A DNA stretch of 64,000 nucleotides from Mytilisepta virgata. Lineage: Eukaryota; Mollusca; Bivalvia; Mytilida; Mytilidae. The DNA is taken from contig CM051512.1 of assembly GCA_028015205.1 (NCBI GenBank), forward strand, positions 23,839,139 through 23,903,138. The letters are read 5' to 3'. Numbering within the stretch: position 1 is the stretch's first letter; every line of letters begins with the position of its first letter. The notes below the pieces were generated by a model. It searched no databases and was not told where the DNA came from. It saw only the letters and a list, made by a program, of their open reading frames with translations. Positions 1-14,900 of this stretch are shown one piece after another. A program made the translations under genes and the position numbers.

Positions 1-1030
1 CCTTGCATACTTATATCCTTACATCCTTGCATCTTGCATCCTTATATCCTTAAATCCTTAAATCCTTGCATCCTTGCATCCTTACATCCTTGCATCCTTG
101 CAACCTTACACCCTGGCATCCTTGCATCCTTATATCCTTACATCCTTGCATCCTTGCATCTTTGCATCCTTATATCCTTACATCCTTGCATCCTTACATC
201 CTTACATCCTTGCAACCTTACATCCTTGCATCTTGCATCCTTATATCCTTGCATCCTTACATTCTTGCATCCTTATATCCTTACATCTGCATTCTTACAT
301 CCTTGCATCCTTACATCTTTGCATCCTTGCATCCTTATATCCTTACATCCTTATATCCTTATCCTTACATCCTTATATCCTTACATCCTTACATCCTTGC
401 ATCCTTGCATCCTTACATCTTACATCCTTGCATCTTTGCATCCTTGCATCCTTACATCCTTGCATCCTTGTATCCTTACATCCTCGTATCCTTACATCCT
501 TGCATCCTTGCATCTTGCATCCTTGCATCCTTATATCCTTACATCCTTGCATCCTAACATCTTGCATCCTTGCATCCTTGCATCCTTGCATCCTTACATC
601 CTTGCATCCTTACATCCTTGCATCTTGCATCCTTGCATCCTTGCATCCTTTCATCTTGCATCCTTATATCCTTGCATCCTTGCATCCTTATATCCTTACA
701 TCCTTGCATCCTTACATCTTGCATCCTTGCATCCTTGCATCCTTACATCCTTGCATCCTTACATCCTTGCATCTTGCATCCTTGCATCCTTGCATCCTTT
801 CATCTTGCATCCTTGCATCCTTATATCCTTGCATCCTTGCATCCTTATATCCTTACATCATTGCATCCAGCATCCTTGCATTCTTGCATCCTTATATCCT
901 TACATCCTTGCATCCTTGCATCCTTATATCCTTACATCTGCATATTTGCATCAATGCATCCTTATATCCTTACATCCTTGCATCCTTACATCCTTGCATC
1001 CTTGCATCCTTACATCCTTGCATCCATCAA
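1..1030. repeat. Octamer satellite (CATCCTTR)n
   Basis: About 1 kb of imperfect tandem CATCCTTG/CATCCTTA units, mixed with TATATCCTTA and contracted CATCTTG variants. The unit contains no stop codon in any plus-strand frame, and 8 is not a multiple of 3. Each frame therefore reads the same 8-residue period (of the type L-H-P-C-I-L-A-S). Long open frames on both strands are by-products and are not genes. The array starts at or before the window edge and ends at about 1030. Confidence 0.95.
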
Positions 1031-1670
1031 CTCTTGAAAGCCAAGAAAAAGACTGTCTAAGTACCATAACCCCAAAGTTTTGTTTGAAGTGACTCAGTGG
1101 TCTAATACAAGAAGACTTGTAAATGTATTTTCCAAATGAATCCTATGTTAAACTAACATCAGCTTTTGGGGGCCATCTATTTCAAGTTATCAAAGACTGC
1201 ACACTAGTTTTCTTCAGTTTTTCACATGACAATATTATGCAATGAATGTCTACCTCAAATGAGGGCTTTTATTGTCTTACTATTTTTTCCACAGGAGCAC
1301 GACATAATTTGACTCTCATGACTTCTAATGCAGATGAATTACGCAGTTGTCTACCTTGGGGGGGGGGGGGGAATTGAGACGTTTGGAGGTGAACAATAGG
1401 TTTGTTTTTTTCTGCGATTATGCAGTTGTCTCCCTTGTGAGGGAAAATTGGGATGTTTAGAGGTGAACAAAAGAGTTGTTTCCCCCATGTTCAAATTTTG
1501 TAAAAACTTTCAATTTATTTTTGAATCACATGACAGTTTTCATCCAATAATTGATGGTCGATTTTTATGCAAATATTGGTTGAATTTGAACAATTCTTGT
1601 GATAATATGTGTGGAATTTAGAGGTGTATGATTACATACATTTGATAGTGTATATTAATATATTTTTAAA
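1031..1670. other. Non-coding intronic or downstream DNA of gene B
   Basis: No exon or mobile element recognised. A poly-G run lies near 1359-1371. Two short similar segments (GCAGTTGTCT followed by a GAGG tract) at about 1345 and 1420 suggest a small degenerate duplication. Confidence 0.5.
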
Positions 1671-2342
1671 ACTAGAAAATGTGTCTATAAGGCACGGATG
1701 CCCGGCCTTAAAAACAATATAGGTGTTGCTGAACTGCATTGTACTGTACAAGTGGACTGTAGGGGTGAAACATCATTGATATATTACTGTAGGTTTCTGA
1801 GAAATGAACCTAAAACAGAAAACTTAACCAAAGTCACTGAAGCATGAAATGTAGGTCATAGTGACCCAAGTGTTGCTGAACTGCATTGTACTATATAAGA
1901 GGAATGCAGTGGTGAAATATCATTTATACATTACTATAGGTTTCTGAGAAATGAACCAAAACGCAAAACTTAACCAAAGTCACTGAAGCATTAAATGTAG
2001 GTCATAGCGACCCAAGTGTTGCTGAACTATGTTGTACTATACAAGAGGACTGTAGTGGTGAAATATCATTGATATATTACTATAGGTTTCTGAGAAACGA
2101 ACCTAAACGCAAAACTTAACCAAAGTCACTGAAGCATGAAATATAGGTCAGAGTGAACCAAGTATTGCTGAACTGTGTTGTACTATACAAGAGGACTGTA
2201 GTGGTGAAATATCATTGATATATTACTATAGGTTTCTGAGAAATGGAGCTAAACGCAAAACTTAACCAAATTGGGATGTACTTACAGACGGACAAGGGTA
2301 AATCTATATGCCCCAGCCACATTTGTGGCAGGGTATAATAAA
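1671..2342. repeat. Tandem-monomer element, ACTAGAAA...GCCCC-hairpin family, copy 1
   Basis: Begins ACTAGAAAATGTGTCTATAAG. It then carries four monomers of about 150 bp, each with TTGCTGAACTG, GGACTGTAGTGGTGAAATA and TTTCTGAGAAATGAACC. It ends in CAGACGGACAAGGGTAAATC and a hairpin (GCCCCAGCCAC...GTGGCAGGG) before ATAATA. The same start and end words frame the copy at 13371-14457. A terminal hairpin plus internal tandem monomers suggests a Helentron/HINE-like non-autonomous element; that classification is inference. Confidence 0.7.
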
Positions 2343-2762
2343 GTTTCTGGATAGTTTTGCCATTTTCATTTTCATAATTGCTATATACCCACATACAAAA
2401 TGCTAAATGTTCCCTGAAGTTTATGGAGTTGTCTCCCATTAGTTAATACTCTCTTATATATGTTTTACTTTACATATTTCTGACCTTTTATACAGTTAAA
2501 GTTCTAACAAAGATATCATAATACAAACAAATTCAAACTCAGTATGCAATGCTTATAAAAATAGGGAATTCCTTATCAATAATTTAATTTTTGGAAAAAT
2601 CACTGGAATTATTTCAGATTATCAGTCTCTGAAATAACTAAATATTATAAAATTTGGCTAAATGTTATTATTCACTGCTGTCAGTTTGAACAAATTGAAT
2701 TTTACGTAATTTGCATCAATATTTTTGGACAGTCAGACAACACAGAATCAAATACCACTTAC

Positions 2763-2942
2763 GATAACAAACCCCAGTGTTACATCTTTGACTCTCATAA
2801 TCCCGACTATCCCTACACGATTCATCTTTCCCAAAGTAATTTCTTGATGGATTTGTACAACTGCGTGTTCGCACCCGATATCCACCTCCACAAGTCCGAG
2901 AACAGGAACCATATGATCCCCATTGTGTCCATGCTCCATCCC
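2763..2942 (-). CDS. Gene B exon 3: thrombospondin type 1 repeat
   Basis: 180-bp exon, AG acceptor at 2943-2944, GTAAGT donor, phase 1-1. It encodes a canonical TSP1 domain: W-T-Q-W, then [15 protein letters not shown], and C-R-D-S...R-C-N-T-G-V-C. Six cysteines are visible. The CxxTCG motif is the consensus for protein O-fucosylation (POFUT2) and WxxW for C-mannosylation, both known from the family. It has the same length as, and closely resembles, gene A exon 54346-54525. Confidence 0.85.
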
Positions 2943-5900
2943 CTATATAGTAAAATAAAGAAATAATAAATTATATATTAATATACAAATAAATAAATGG
3001 ATTTTAGAAACTTAAAGTGTCAACCTCTATATAAGTATGATACATAGTTCATAACGACCCTAAGATGAAAAGCAACAATTGATTGTTTCGACTTTTATTA
3101 TTTTTGTACTATTAGAAGCTCTTTTTGAAAAAAAAATCTGTTCACATATTGAAATTCCCCCAACATTTCAATAATGTCATAGCTATGTATAGGCAGCTAC
3201 AAGCCTGCACCTCAAAAATCTAGCGATATTCCGAATATTTTGTTGGCAATCTTGGCTCCCTCGTTGGCAACGCTTGCTACCAAATCTATTGATTTGATAG
3301 TAAGATCAAGAGACTGGCAGATTGATATGATGGCTCTTGTCGCTGGCACTGTTGTCACACATCCGGGATACTGTTGGCAACCGCCGATGTAAATGTTAAG
3401 AAATAGCTACAGGCATTCCGAATGCAAAGTTGGCTCACATCCGGGATTTTATTGACAACCTGTAATACTGTAAACAACTGGCATAGCCAGTTGGCAATTT
3501 ATAATAATTTCTCCAAGAATTAAAACAAAAAGCATGATTTTTTCGATTGCTTTTGACCTATTTAACTAAAGAGGACTCTTTCCCATCACAACAGACCGCA
3601 TGTGATAAATTTGCAGCCGTGGGATATCGGGCAAATGTGCCTGAACCTCTGCTTTTGAAAAGCTATCACTTTTCATAATTTACTTTATTCATTTTTTTAA
3701 AAGTTTGGAAAAAAACCACATTCAAAAGGTCAACAATTCTAATTAGTTAAAAAATACTGCTATGATTTAAAGAATCAGCATTTCAAAGATATGGGTCAAC
3801 ACAGTGTGGATCAATTACTTCCGTGTAAATGAATTGAGACAAAACTGTGTGTATGTACATTTATATTTCTATTTATAGATTGTATGCCATAAAAAACTGC
3901 ATTCAAGTGTAAAAAATAGATAATTTTTAATTACAAAATATTTTTTTAATATGAATGTAGTTCAAGCAGTATTCATGATCAAAAATCCTTTTTCTCAAGT
4001 ACCTTTTTGGTTATTTTAACTGAATAAATTTCTGGACTACATATAAAAAGACGGATCAAGGCCCGGGACTGTGGAAAACTTAACAAATTTAATCTGAATT
4101 TTTTAAATGTGAAAAGTATAATTTTCTAAATAAAAACCTATTCATAGTGCATCTTCTAAAGTTTAGTTTTGTGAATTGTATTTATTGTTATTTTTGTCTA
4201 TTTTAGAAATCCAGGAAAACAATATTCTATTTTAACGGAATCTTAACAAATTTAATTTGAATTCAATTTTCACTTCAATTTCTTTTTTTAAAATGTAGTT
4301 TGGTTAGAAGGATTTCAACAAAATGCACATTTTTAATTTCCAAATTCATACTTCTTTATCTTATGCCGCTGAATACATCTTTATTTAATGTTGAAAACTT
4401 CTTAGAAAACTTACATCCACGTTAAATTTATAATACATAACTTTATACCGGACAAACACTGTTTAGGTGTGATGAGACATTTTCTGGCATTTACCATGGA
4501 AAAGACAGCAGTGTAATCCTATCACATGGAAATTTATGTTTGATATTAAATATTTTAATTAGCCTACGTTTATGGCATCTCCAATGTCGTCGTCCGTCGT
4601 ATACACACCCGTCGGCGGATGCTGGTAGTATGAGTTTTATTGTTGAAATATTGTTTTCAATTTTTATGAATAAAAATTTCGCATTGTATGATATATACAA
4701 AAAAAAACCCCTGAATGCGATTTCAACTAAGAATGGCAGACCTACACATTCTTTTATGATAAAAATGGAGAAATAAATACAGTCAGGGATACTACTTTTT
4801 TAAAGATAATACTTGTTTTGCATAATGGTTTAGACCTTTTGAATTTCCTTTATTTTCCCGGTGAACCTTTGAATGTGCGCCTGTAGCAATACATTTTAAA
4901 CATTGGCTAGAATCATGTTTTTTTTTTTCTTAATTAAATTACGCTAGACATCGTACTATTATTTATAAATTACAGTCCAGAATAGCAACTAGTCAACATC
5001 TTTCATCGAAAAAAAAATTTATTTATATAAACGGCCAAACTTGTAAATAGATAAATAAATAATGAAAACAAAGAAAAACAAAATAAAAATGTTACATTTT
5101 TAATGAAATATCCTTAATTCTGAAATTTAAGTAATTTTTCTGAAGACTTTCAAGGACCTAAACTTCACTTTAATGGTTCATCTGCTGAATATATAAAATT
5201 TGTCCTTCTTGATTGTCATAATATCAAAACAAAAACTGGACAAAATTTAAATTTGGAAATTAATAAGTATTGCACAAATGTTCTTAGAAGCTTATATCAA
5301 ATATATAGGCATTGTTTATTCAAGACATTCCCTTGCTATGCATGTGTTTAACACATGGCTTATAGCTGCGTTCCTGAACCCACAAGCACTCCTTATTTGG
5401 TCAGGAGATAAGCAGTGATGATACCCTTTTCATATTTCCCCAGGATGCTTTCTTGGGATCAGTTTGAGTTCAGTTGCCGACAAGAATAGTTGTACACAAG
5501 TGTTTTCAAGTAAAATTACCCACCCACCTCCCCATCATATGCCTTCAACTACATACTGAATATCGGAGTTGGTCTCAGCAAACCAGCAGTATTTATTAAA
5601 GTTTTCCCTTTCGAAATTCACGGCTGGTCTAATTTCTCATTTCCCCAAGTCATTAAATTACATACATCTACATGTTTTCTCTCTCCACCGTCAATTCGAC
5701 CCACTTTTATTGTAGCAATCTGCTTCAAGATGGAGCATCGTTTCAACCCCTTTTAGGAACATGCCTTGTTCCGGTCAATTGACGGAGTGTCCAAGTCCAT
5801 GGGGCTTGGTTCATCTATACCAAGTGTCATTGACAGGGCCTGGAGCTAAACTGAGTTCCCTTTACTGAGTTTTGGACTCCAAAGGGCCAAACTGGTTTTT

Positions 5901-8900
5901 GTTAAATAAAGTTAGTTATTTATTATATAATATTTTTGTAGGTAGCAAACTCATTTACCCTAGTAGAGGGCTTCTTAGTTGTCCCCTATTATATCTTTAG
6001 CCCTACAATAGTGTCATTTCTTGAAGTTGACTTATCCTACAGAGGATGTTGTATCCCTAGGTGGACGGTATGTCACGGACATGTCGGTTGGAGTCTGGGT
6101 TCACTAGGTTTATATGTACATCTATCAGTTGTTAAATACACAGCAACAGAGTAAATAGTTAGTTAAATAGCTTAGTGGTCAGAGTGTAGTCATATTTGTC
6201 CAATCACATCTTACTAGTAGTTGGTACAGGAACATCAACAATCAGTCATAGCAGTGTTTGGTACTACATTTGTATGTTTGTTTTCAGTACACTTTGTGTC
6301 CATATTGTTAATTACAAATCAGAGTTGGCCACCTATATGAGTAAATTTTTACACTTTATGGAAGATAAAGACGTTGGCTGATAGCCATCACCTTGCGTCC
6401 TCTTACTGTCATTTGGTAATACAATGATCATCACTTCTGTGTCTCTTGTCTTCAGTCATTGAATAAATTATATAATAATACATATGGATTAACTTTCACT
6501 TTTTTCAGTTTTCAAGAAACTATATATGTTGAATCAAAGTATATAATATATTCAAGTGCTTCGATTTCTAATAACAACGGAAAAATAAAATAAAACCTTT
6601 AGCAACAATATAAACTGCATGATATAAGCAATCAGTGAAAGTGTGGAAAATATTTCATTTTCCATTATATATATATCCTATGCTAAATATAAATTTTGTT
6701 TCTATTAGTAAAGATATTAAGCTAAACCAGGCATCATATAATCAGTCATTCTTTCACCCACTCCTAAAATTTTGAAAACATTGGGATTTTTTCCCATTTT
6801 TTCCATATCTTATTTAAAAAAATGTGTACCACACGTAAATTTTATCTTTGCCTGAAAAAAAACAAGTCCTCAAGAAAAAAAAAAATTTTAAATTAAAATT
6901 TTGGTTGCTCGCACCTATTTTTACCATCCAAAAATCCAAAGAATGAAAAAAAAATTAGGTGTGGCCTTACAAAGTTGTTCAAATTAAAGTTTATTGTCTG
7001 GTTTATTGGATGCTGATGACAAATAAAAATCAATATCTCAAACGGTGGTAATAATCTTATGATATACAATAATTGTTCAAAGTTCGTTGATACAAGGGGT
7101 GGGAGACGTTTGTAGATTGTAGCAGTAAACTAAGGGATTTAAGGTCAAGGATTGTTTTATCAATAATATTGATCATTTATTATAAAACCAGAAAATAAAT
7201 GAAGTTGGAAATATGGATGATCATCAACATATCAACATTCTTCAAGAACATATCTATTGAAGATGTCAATCCTCACAAAAACAAACATCTCCATACATAA
7301 AAATAAACCTCCTCTATTGAATTTGTTAGATTTAATTATAAACCTTCAGTTTGGTTTTGGTTAACATACCATTTGTGACATTAATAGCATCTTAAGTATT
7401 TAAATTCTGGACTCATCATTTTTAAATTGGACTCACCAAATAGTTTTTTAACTCACCATTATCTGGTCAGTCCTGGACTCATCAAAAACTAGAAAATGTG
7501 TCTATAAGACACGGATGCCCAACCCTAAAAAAATTTAGGTTGCTGAACTGCGTTGTACTACATGTATACAAGAGGACTGTAGTAATGAAATATCATTGAT
7601 ATATTACTATAGGTTTCTGAGAAATGAACCTCAACGCAAAACTTAACGTCAAAGCTAATCGAAATACACTGGAATATGAAACAAGAGGCTCTCAAGAGCC
7701 TGAATCGCTCACCTGGCAAACAATGCACTATAAACTAAATTAATATATTAATGTTTGTTGTAAATTAAACTGAGTATTAAAGGTCATGTAAAATGCTGAA
7801 AATACCTTTAAAAGCCTTTCAAGAACCTCTGGAAAGCAATGGGCATGAGTTCTCCCTACGCTTGATTAAGATACAGTCATGGTCAATCTGATGATTCACA
7901 ATACAAAATACAAGCTTTAATTCATCTTCAAATACAAGTATAAATCTCTTTGTCTATATGTTGTCTTCGCTTTTAAAATGTTTTAAAAAAGTTATGTAAA
8001 AATTGTGGGTTAAGGCTTTTTATTTTCTATTATGCTTGATCTTTGATCATATTGACTAAGCTGTTGGTTTTTAACCAATAAACCATGCTTAACTCATCTG
8101 TCATTTTGTAGAGTTTCATCCAAATCCCCCTAGTACTTTCAGAGAAGAAGATGTTTGAAAATTTGTTAACAACGATGATGACGGACACCAAGTGATGGCA
8201 ATTAAAAGCTCACATATTATGAAGTTTAATCATTGTTATACAACATTCTCATCATCACCATTCACTAAGGATACCATGTTTACTTTAAAAACCAAATATT
8301 GTTGAAATCCGAGCAAGTGTAAAAAATGGCGGGAAAATGGCAGACATTTTAAACATGGCCGTCCAAAACAAACTTTCATCATAACCATTCAACTCGGGAT
8401 ACCATGTTTACCTTGAAAGTAGCTTTCATCTTTATTTTCTTTCTATAATTCAGGAAAAAATAGCAAAAAACAGCATTTTGACCCCTATGTTCTATTTTTA
8501 GTAAGGTCGGATATGTTTTTCAACCAATCAAAAATCAGGATACCCTAAGGAACAATCTTACCAAGTTTCATTTGATTTTTAATAGTAGTTTCAGAGAAGA
8601 AGATTTTTGAAATAATAACATAAAAAAAGCCAAAAATGTCAAAAAAGGGCAATAACTCTAACATCAGTTGACAGATTTTCACGAAAATCAGCACACAGGT
8701 AGCTCTCATCATGCTGAACACTTTCAACCTGCCAGAATTTGCCGTAACCTAATCATTTTTGAGATATTTGCGAAAAACTGTTGTTTGACCCCTATGTTCT
8801 ATTTTTAGTAACAGTGGCCATGTTTTTCGACGGATCAAAAATCGAAGCATAAACTTTGTGCAGGATACCCTAAGGAACAATCATGCTAAGTTTTATCCAA

Positions 8901-11900
8901 ATCCATTCAGTAGTTTCAGAGGAGAGGATGTTTGAAAAATTGTTAACGACGACGACAGACGACGACAGACGCCAAGTGATGAGAATAGCTCACATGGCCT
9001 TTTAGGCCAGGTGAGCTAATAAAAAATTGGGGTACCCATGCTTATTTTTTTGCTATAAACCTTTGAAAATTTGTTCTGAAATTAACTTTTAACATAGGAT
9101 ATACAGGGAAAACATTTTTGCTCGAAAAGTCTATAAAAACCAATCCTACATTTTGTTGAAAAACTAATACATTGTATTATATTGCCTCATCCACGAGCTT
9201 TCTGATGATATAAAAATATTTTGGGTTCCTCATGCCTGATTTCATTGTATCTGCTGCTGAAGATAATATCAAGCTACTAATTGATTAAAATATAAAAGAT
9301 AAAAGATAATAAATGGAAGCAGCTGATATAAACCGGAAACAGTTGATAACAAAGTCATATCAGCCAGCTAAGCCAGTAGGGAAAAGAATTAATACAAGCT
9401 TTAAAGCTTGTTTTCGGATCCCAATAATTAATATTTATTGTTTTATATTTATGCATGTTATCAATGTAATTGTAACTGTATATAATATTGATTAATAAAA
9501 TATGTTTACACTAATCAAATTCTTATAAGATTAGGGGAGAAATATGCACAATTTCCAATTTTATCATAGAGTTAACTTTTTACCTTTTTTTTCTATAAGT
9601 ACTAGACATTGAACCCGCGCGAGCGCGGGAAAATAAGCATTATTTTTTGTGGTGGCCATATTGACTTTAAAAAGTTTTTGCGGCCATGGCATTCGTGGAA
9701 CAGGAACTCAATGTGGATGTTGTGGCAGGCTTCCCATAAACTTTCCTGTCAAGTAGGTGGTATCAACTGATAGTTTCATGTCTATATATGCTGTAGTATT
9801 CCAGAAATGGATGTTAATGCAAACTTTAACCAAAGTCAATGAAGCGTGAAATGTAGGTCAACGTGACCTAATTGTCATACGGTTGTTCGTTACTTCCGAA
9901 GATGTATCCACTGATGAAGTAGACTGTATGCCACGTAGAATTACCAAAATGGACCTTAAGGTTCCATCATAGTCAAAATCTATGACGAAAATACAACCAC
10001 ATAAATTGTCAATATGTTTATGTTACAATTAATTCTGAACTGGAACTTGATGAAAAGCTTTCATTAAATACACATTTCATAATGCATTACCTTTTTCATT
10101 CAGAATAAATATGAAAAAGAATATGAATAAACATTTCCTTAGTGACGGATGAATTTTTCAAAAGATGCCGTGAGTTAAGTAGAGCATATTTTTGGAAAAT
10201 AATTGTTCCAATTGTTCATTGTCATCATGGGCAGGGCAAGCGAGGCTTAATTTCACAAATAAATCCAATAGACGATAAAAGCATTTTTAGTGTGTGGCTG
10301 CGTGTGCTTTCCACGTTTATAAAGATGTCCGAGATAAATTTCGTCTTTAATGATAAAGATGACCATTTGTTAAAAATATTTTTATCTAGGGCTTACAGGG
10401 AATTGCATGGTAGAGATATATTTAGACAGGTCACACGACAAATAATGTAAAAATGGATAATGGTTGGTTTTATCACTTTGTGCAAAGTAAACATCCGAGC
10501 AATCCAAAAACCAACTAAGTTAGGAATTCCTCTGAACTTTGCCTTACTTCTTCATAATCTTCAAAGTTCATAATGTTTATAGTTAGGAGAAATTGCATTA
10601 TTGTAGAAAAAACAATCCTGAATACATGAAGCGGAAACATCCCACTCGAAGGAGAATGTTTTTAATTTGTTTTATTCTTCTTCCGTAATTTCAAACAAAA
10701 ATACATTTAAAATATGTGCATAATTGTTTATTTAAATCAATGTGATAAAATGATGCAATCGAGAACCTTCTAAGGGATATGTTGGGAGAATTCATACCGG
10801 AAAAGTCCATGCAAATTCCATTTGCACATAAACAAAACTGCAGTTTAAAATTTATAAATGCAGATTGTCAAATCCGATAATAACCTTTATAATCTGAACC
10901 ATACATCGTTTATTTTGAACCACGCGTTTTGCCGCCTATTCGGCTAATTCGTAAATTTAGTATTATAGATATGATAAAAGTACTTACGAACACAATGATA
11001 TTGAATCTTAAGTCCAGCTACTCCACCATTTCCACAAGAACTTCCAACAAGCGAGTTCGTGACAGTGAAAGAACAACTTGTCCTATTGTCACACGTGTTC
11101 TTTATACCGTAGTTATCTGTGTGAGAACAGCTTTCGTAAGTATACTGTATATCATCTACAACTAAGTACGGAGACGCAGGAGCTTCATAACCAGAGTAGG
11201 AGGAATATGATCGGGTCTCAGCGTTGCAGTTTATGGATACAACATCGCCTTCTTTCGCATGTGTATAATAGTAATCTGGAAAAACAAAAGAAAAAAATTT
11301 CATACCTTGTACAATTATGCACTGTGGATGAAGATAAATTACAATATTTCTGTCTCAAAATCACAGAGTAAAATCTAGAGACATAAAAAGGTCTTGTTTA
11401 CTGATAAATATTTTGTTCATTGGAATTAACCCTTGAAAAACTAATACATGTATATAAAATATTTATAACGGCTTGGTCATAATTAAATTTTCTTGTGTTG
11501 ATTAATCCTGATAGCCACCTATTTCAAAGTCAATAATCATAGAATATCAATTTTTCCTGCAGAAAGAATGATATGCATCCATAATGCATATTTTCATCAA
11601 CAGAATTTCAAGTTTATTCTTTTTATTATGTGAATTTCAAATTTTCATGTGCAATATTTGTATCATGTATGTATTGTTCACCTGGATTTAACTTGTCCAC
11701 CTTGAGCAGGACTACAAATTCAAGTGTACCAGTTATCCTGGCTCATTAACCCATTCCTCATGTTAAACTAAGTTCAGCTGTGGTGGCCATCTTTGTTGAA
11801 AGTACGGGTCAGACACAATTCTGAAATCGGACCATTTAAGAACCACTGCAGCCAAGTCTGGTTCCAACTGGCAATGTTGTTTCAGATAATGAATTTGCTA

Positions 11901-14900
11901 TGTCCTATGTTAAACTACGTTTGGCTATGGCGACATTCTTGGTAGACAGTCTGGGTCATCCAACACAATTCTGAAAGAGGATCAATGTTCAGCCAGTCAG
12001 AAATTATAATAGGCTTTGGCAGTCATGTTTCTTGATCAATTGGCACCAAAGTACTAGCAATTGGAAAGGACCTTACAAGGAACATCTGTGCCAAGTTTGG
12101 TCAAATTTTGTTCAGTGGTTCTCAAGAAGAAGACCAAAATGTGAAAAGTGACGGACAGACGGACAGATGACAGTCGAAAGGACGATGGACACCAGGTGGT
12201 GGTAAAAGCTCCCTTTGGCCATGTGAGCTAAAAACATAAATAGGAGTCAGGAAGGACAAGAACAAATCTAGAGTTTTTACAATATAAATAAATTATTCAA
12301 ACCCATTGGGTTCAAAGAACAGATTATAAAAATGAATTTTATATTGCCTTCCAAAAATTCATACAATCAAATATAAATGTACAGAAATTTGAGCTAAATG
12401 TGTCCAGTATTTTCAAAATATAAAATAAATTTTTAAAAAGCAGTTGCTTTGAATTAATAATATAATTTTAAAATTTGAGTTATCCCCCTTTGAATATTAA
12501 TCTATTATTCTGTTTCAAAGTGGAAAGTTTCCAAATTTTCTTATAAAGTATATTGGCACGTGTGACATAAATTCTATTCAATCCATTTCATAACACAGTG
12601 GCTCTCCATTAAATACAATTAAAAAATTTCAAAGTGGAAAGTTTCCAAGTTTTCATATTAAGTTTATCAGTACTTTATGATAGAAATTTCATTCTTTTTT
12701 TTCTTTTTCGCTATTTTTAAACAAAGTTCAGTGCTTTCATTTAAAGTGTTTTTTTAGGTCAGTAATTTACTTCAACAAAGACACTCAAAATAAAGAATTG
12801 AGCAATGACTTAGAACATAGGAACGAGATATGAAATTTGACCAACTATTTTTGAATTTTGAAGGCACTGATATTTACCATAGCAAGCAGATACAACAAAT
12901 CAATAAGTATATTGTGTTTTAGACCTCCTCAACATTCCTATATATATCAACTAAATGACAAATAAATATATAACCTTTAATTACAAAATTTAACGTATAC
13001 AAAGAGAAATTCTGAAATTTTCAGAATACAATTAACTTGAAAACACTTTTTAACACTCTTAATCAAAGACCACCCCCCCCCCCCCCCTCTTTTCCAAAAA
13101 AAATAAAATAAAATAAAATAAACAACAAGAAAACAAAACCATCAAAAACAAAAAATAATAGTTTAATCTGTATGTCCTGTAACACAGTTTTTTGTTGGCT
13201 CCTATAATCCGTTTATTTTTAAAATTGTACCAGATGGTGAAAAGAATGCAACTTCAACAATTAAGAAATTTATTTTTTCCCTAAATTTGTCATATATATT
13301 CACATTATGTGCCAATACAATATTCCAGCAACAAGATTGTAAAGAACAACATATACCAAATGACAAAGAAACTAGAAATACATGGATGCTCCCCTAAAAT
13401 GTAGGTCATCATGTATGAATGCTCAGTACTATCCAAGGCACATCCACTGATGAAGTTTCGTTGATACAGTATGCTTAGGTCCGAAGAAATGAACCTAAAT
13501 GCAAAATTTAACCAGAGTCACTCAAGCAGAAAATGTAGCTCAAAATGACCCAATTATTGTATGACTGCTCAGAATTACCTCAGGCACATCCACTGATGAA
13601 GTTTTGTTGATACATTATGCTTACTTCCAAAGAAATGAACCTAAATGCAAAATTTAACCTGAGTCACTCAAGCATAAAATGTAGGTCATAATGACCAATT
13701 ATTGTATGACTGCTCAGTATTACCTAAGGCACATCCACTGATGAAGTTTCGTTGATACACTATGCTTAGTTCCAAAGAAATGAACCTAAATGCAAAACTT
13801 AACCAGAGTCGCTCAAGCGTAAAATGTAGGTCATAATAACCAATTATTGTATGACCGCTCTTTACTACCCAAGGCACATCCACTGATGAAGTTTTGTTGA
13901 TACAGTATGCTTACTTCCAAAGAAATGAACCTAAATGCAAAATTTAACCAGAGTCACTCAAGCATAAAATGTATGTCATAATGACCAATTATTGTATGAC
14001 TGCTCAGTATTACCTAAGGCACATCCACTGACGAAGTTTCGTTGATACACTATGCTTAGTTCCAAAGAAATGAACCTAAATGCAAAACACCTAGAGTCGC
14101 TCAAGCGTAAAATGTAGGTCATAATGTCCAATTTTTGTATGACCACTCTTTACTACCCAAGGCACATCCACTGATGAAATTTTGTTGTTACATTATGCTT
14201 ACTTTCAAAGAATTGAACATAAATGCCAAATTTAAACAAAGTCATTCAATCATAAAATGTAGGTCATAATGACCAATTATTGTATGACTGCACAGTATTA
14301 CCTAAGGTACATCAACTGATGAAGTTTCGTTGATACACTATGCTTAGTTCCAAAGAAATTAACCTAACACAAAACTTAACCACATAGTTGGGACTTGCGT
14401 ACAGACAGACAAGGGTAACTCTATATGCCCCACCCACAATCAAGGGCAGGGCATAAAAAATAAGTTGAAAGAATCCATCCAAGTATAAAAGCAGGAATAT
14501 ACATGTTGGGAAAAACCTAAAATTACAGTCATGAATTTATCAATTTTGCTGATTTCCCATTGCTGAAGAGCCTTAACCCTGTATTTGACATGACAACAAA
14601 AACCCTGCATTTGTCATGACAACAAAAATCAATTTTATTATAAATACTAGATACATATAATAATTATTTGAATTCAAAAAGATATAATGCTAATAGAAAA
14701 TTAAATTTTAATTCAGAAAGAAGTTATTTTGGAATTATGAACGGATGGACTTACAGAAGGGCATCGAAGGAGCAACAATTTACTAAACTGAAATTTTTTG
14801 GGAGCATAAAAATCTTTGAATATATACATGTTATGAAAAAGAGTTCAAACAATGAGAATCATTCAGAATTTTTTTTAGGTTCCATAATAAAACGCTTGAT

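Noticed and set aside
34..1092. Long overlapping open frames of repeated L-H-P-C-I-L type
   Set aside because: Products of the stop-free octamer satellite; present in all frames and on the other strand.
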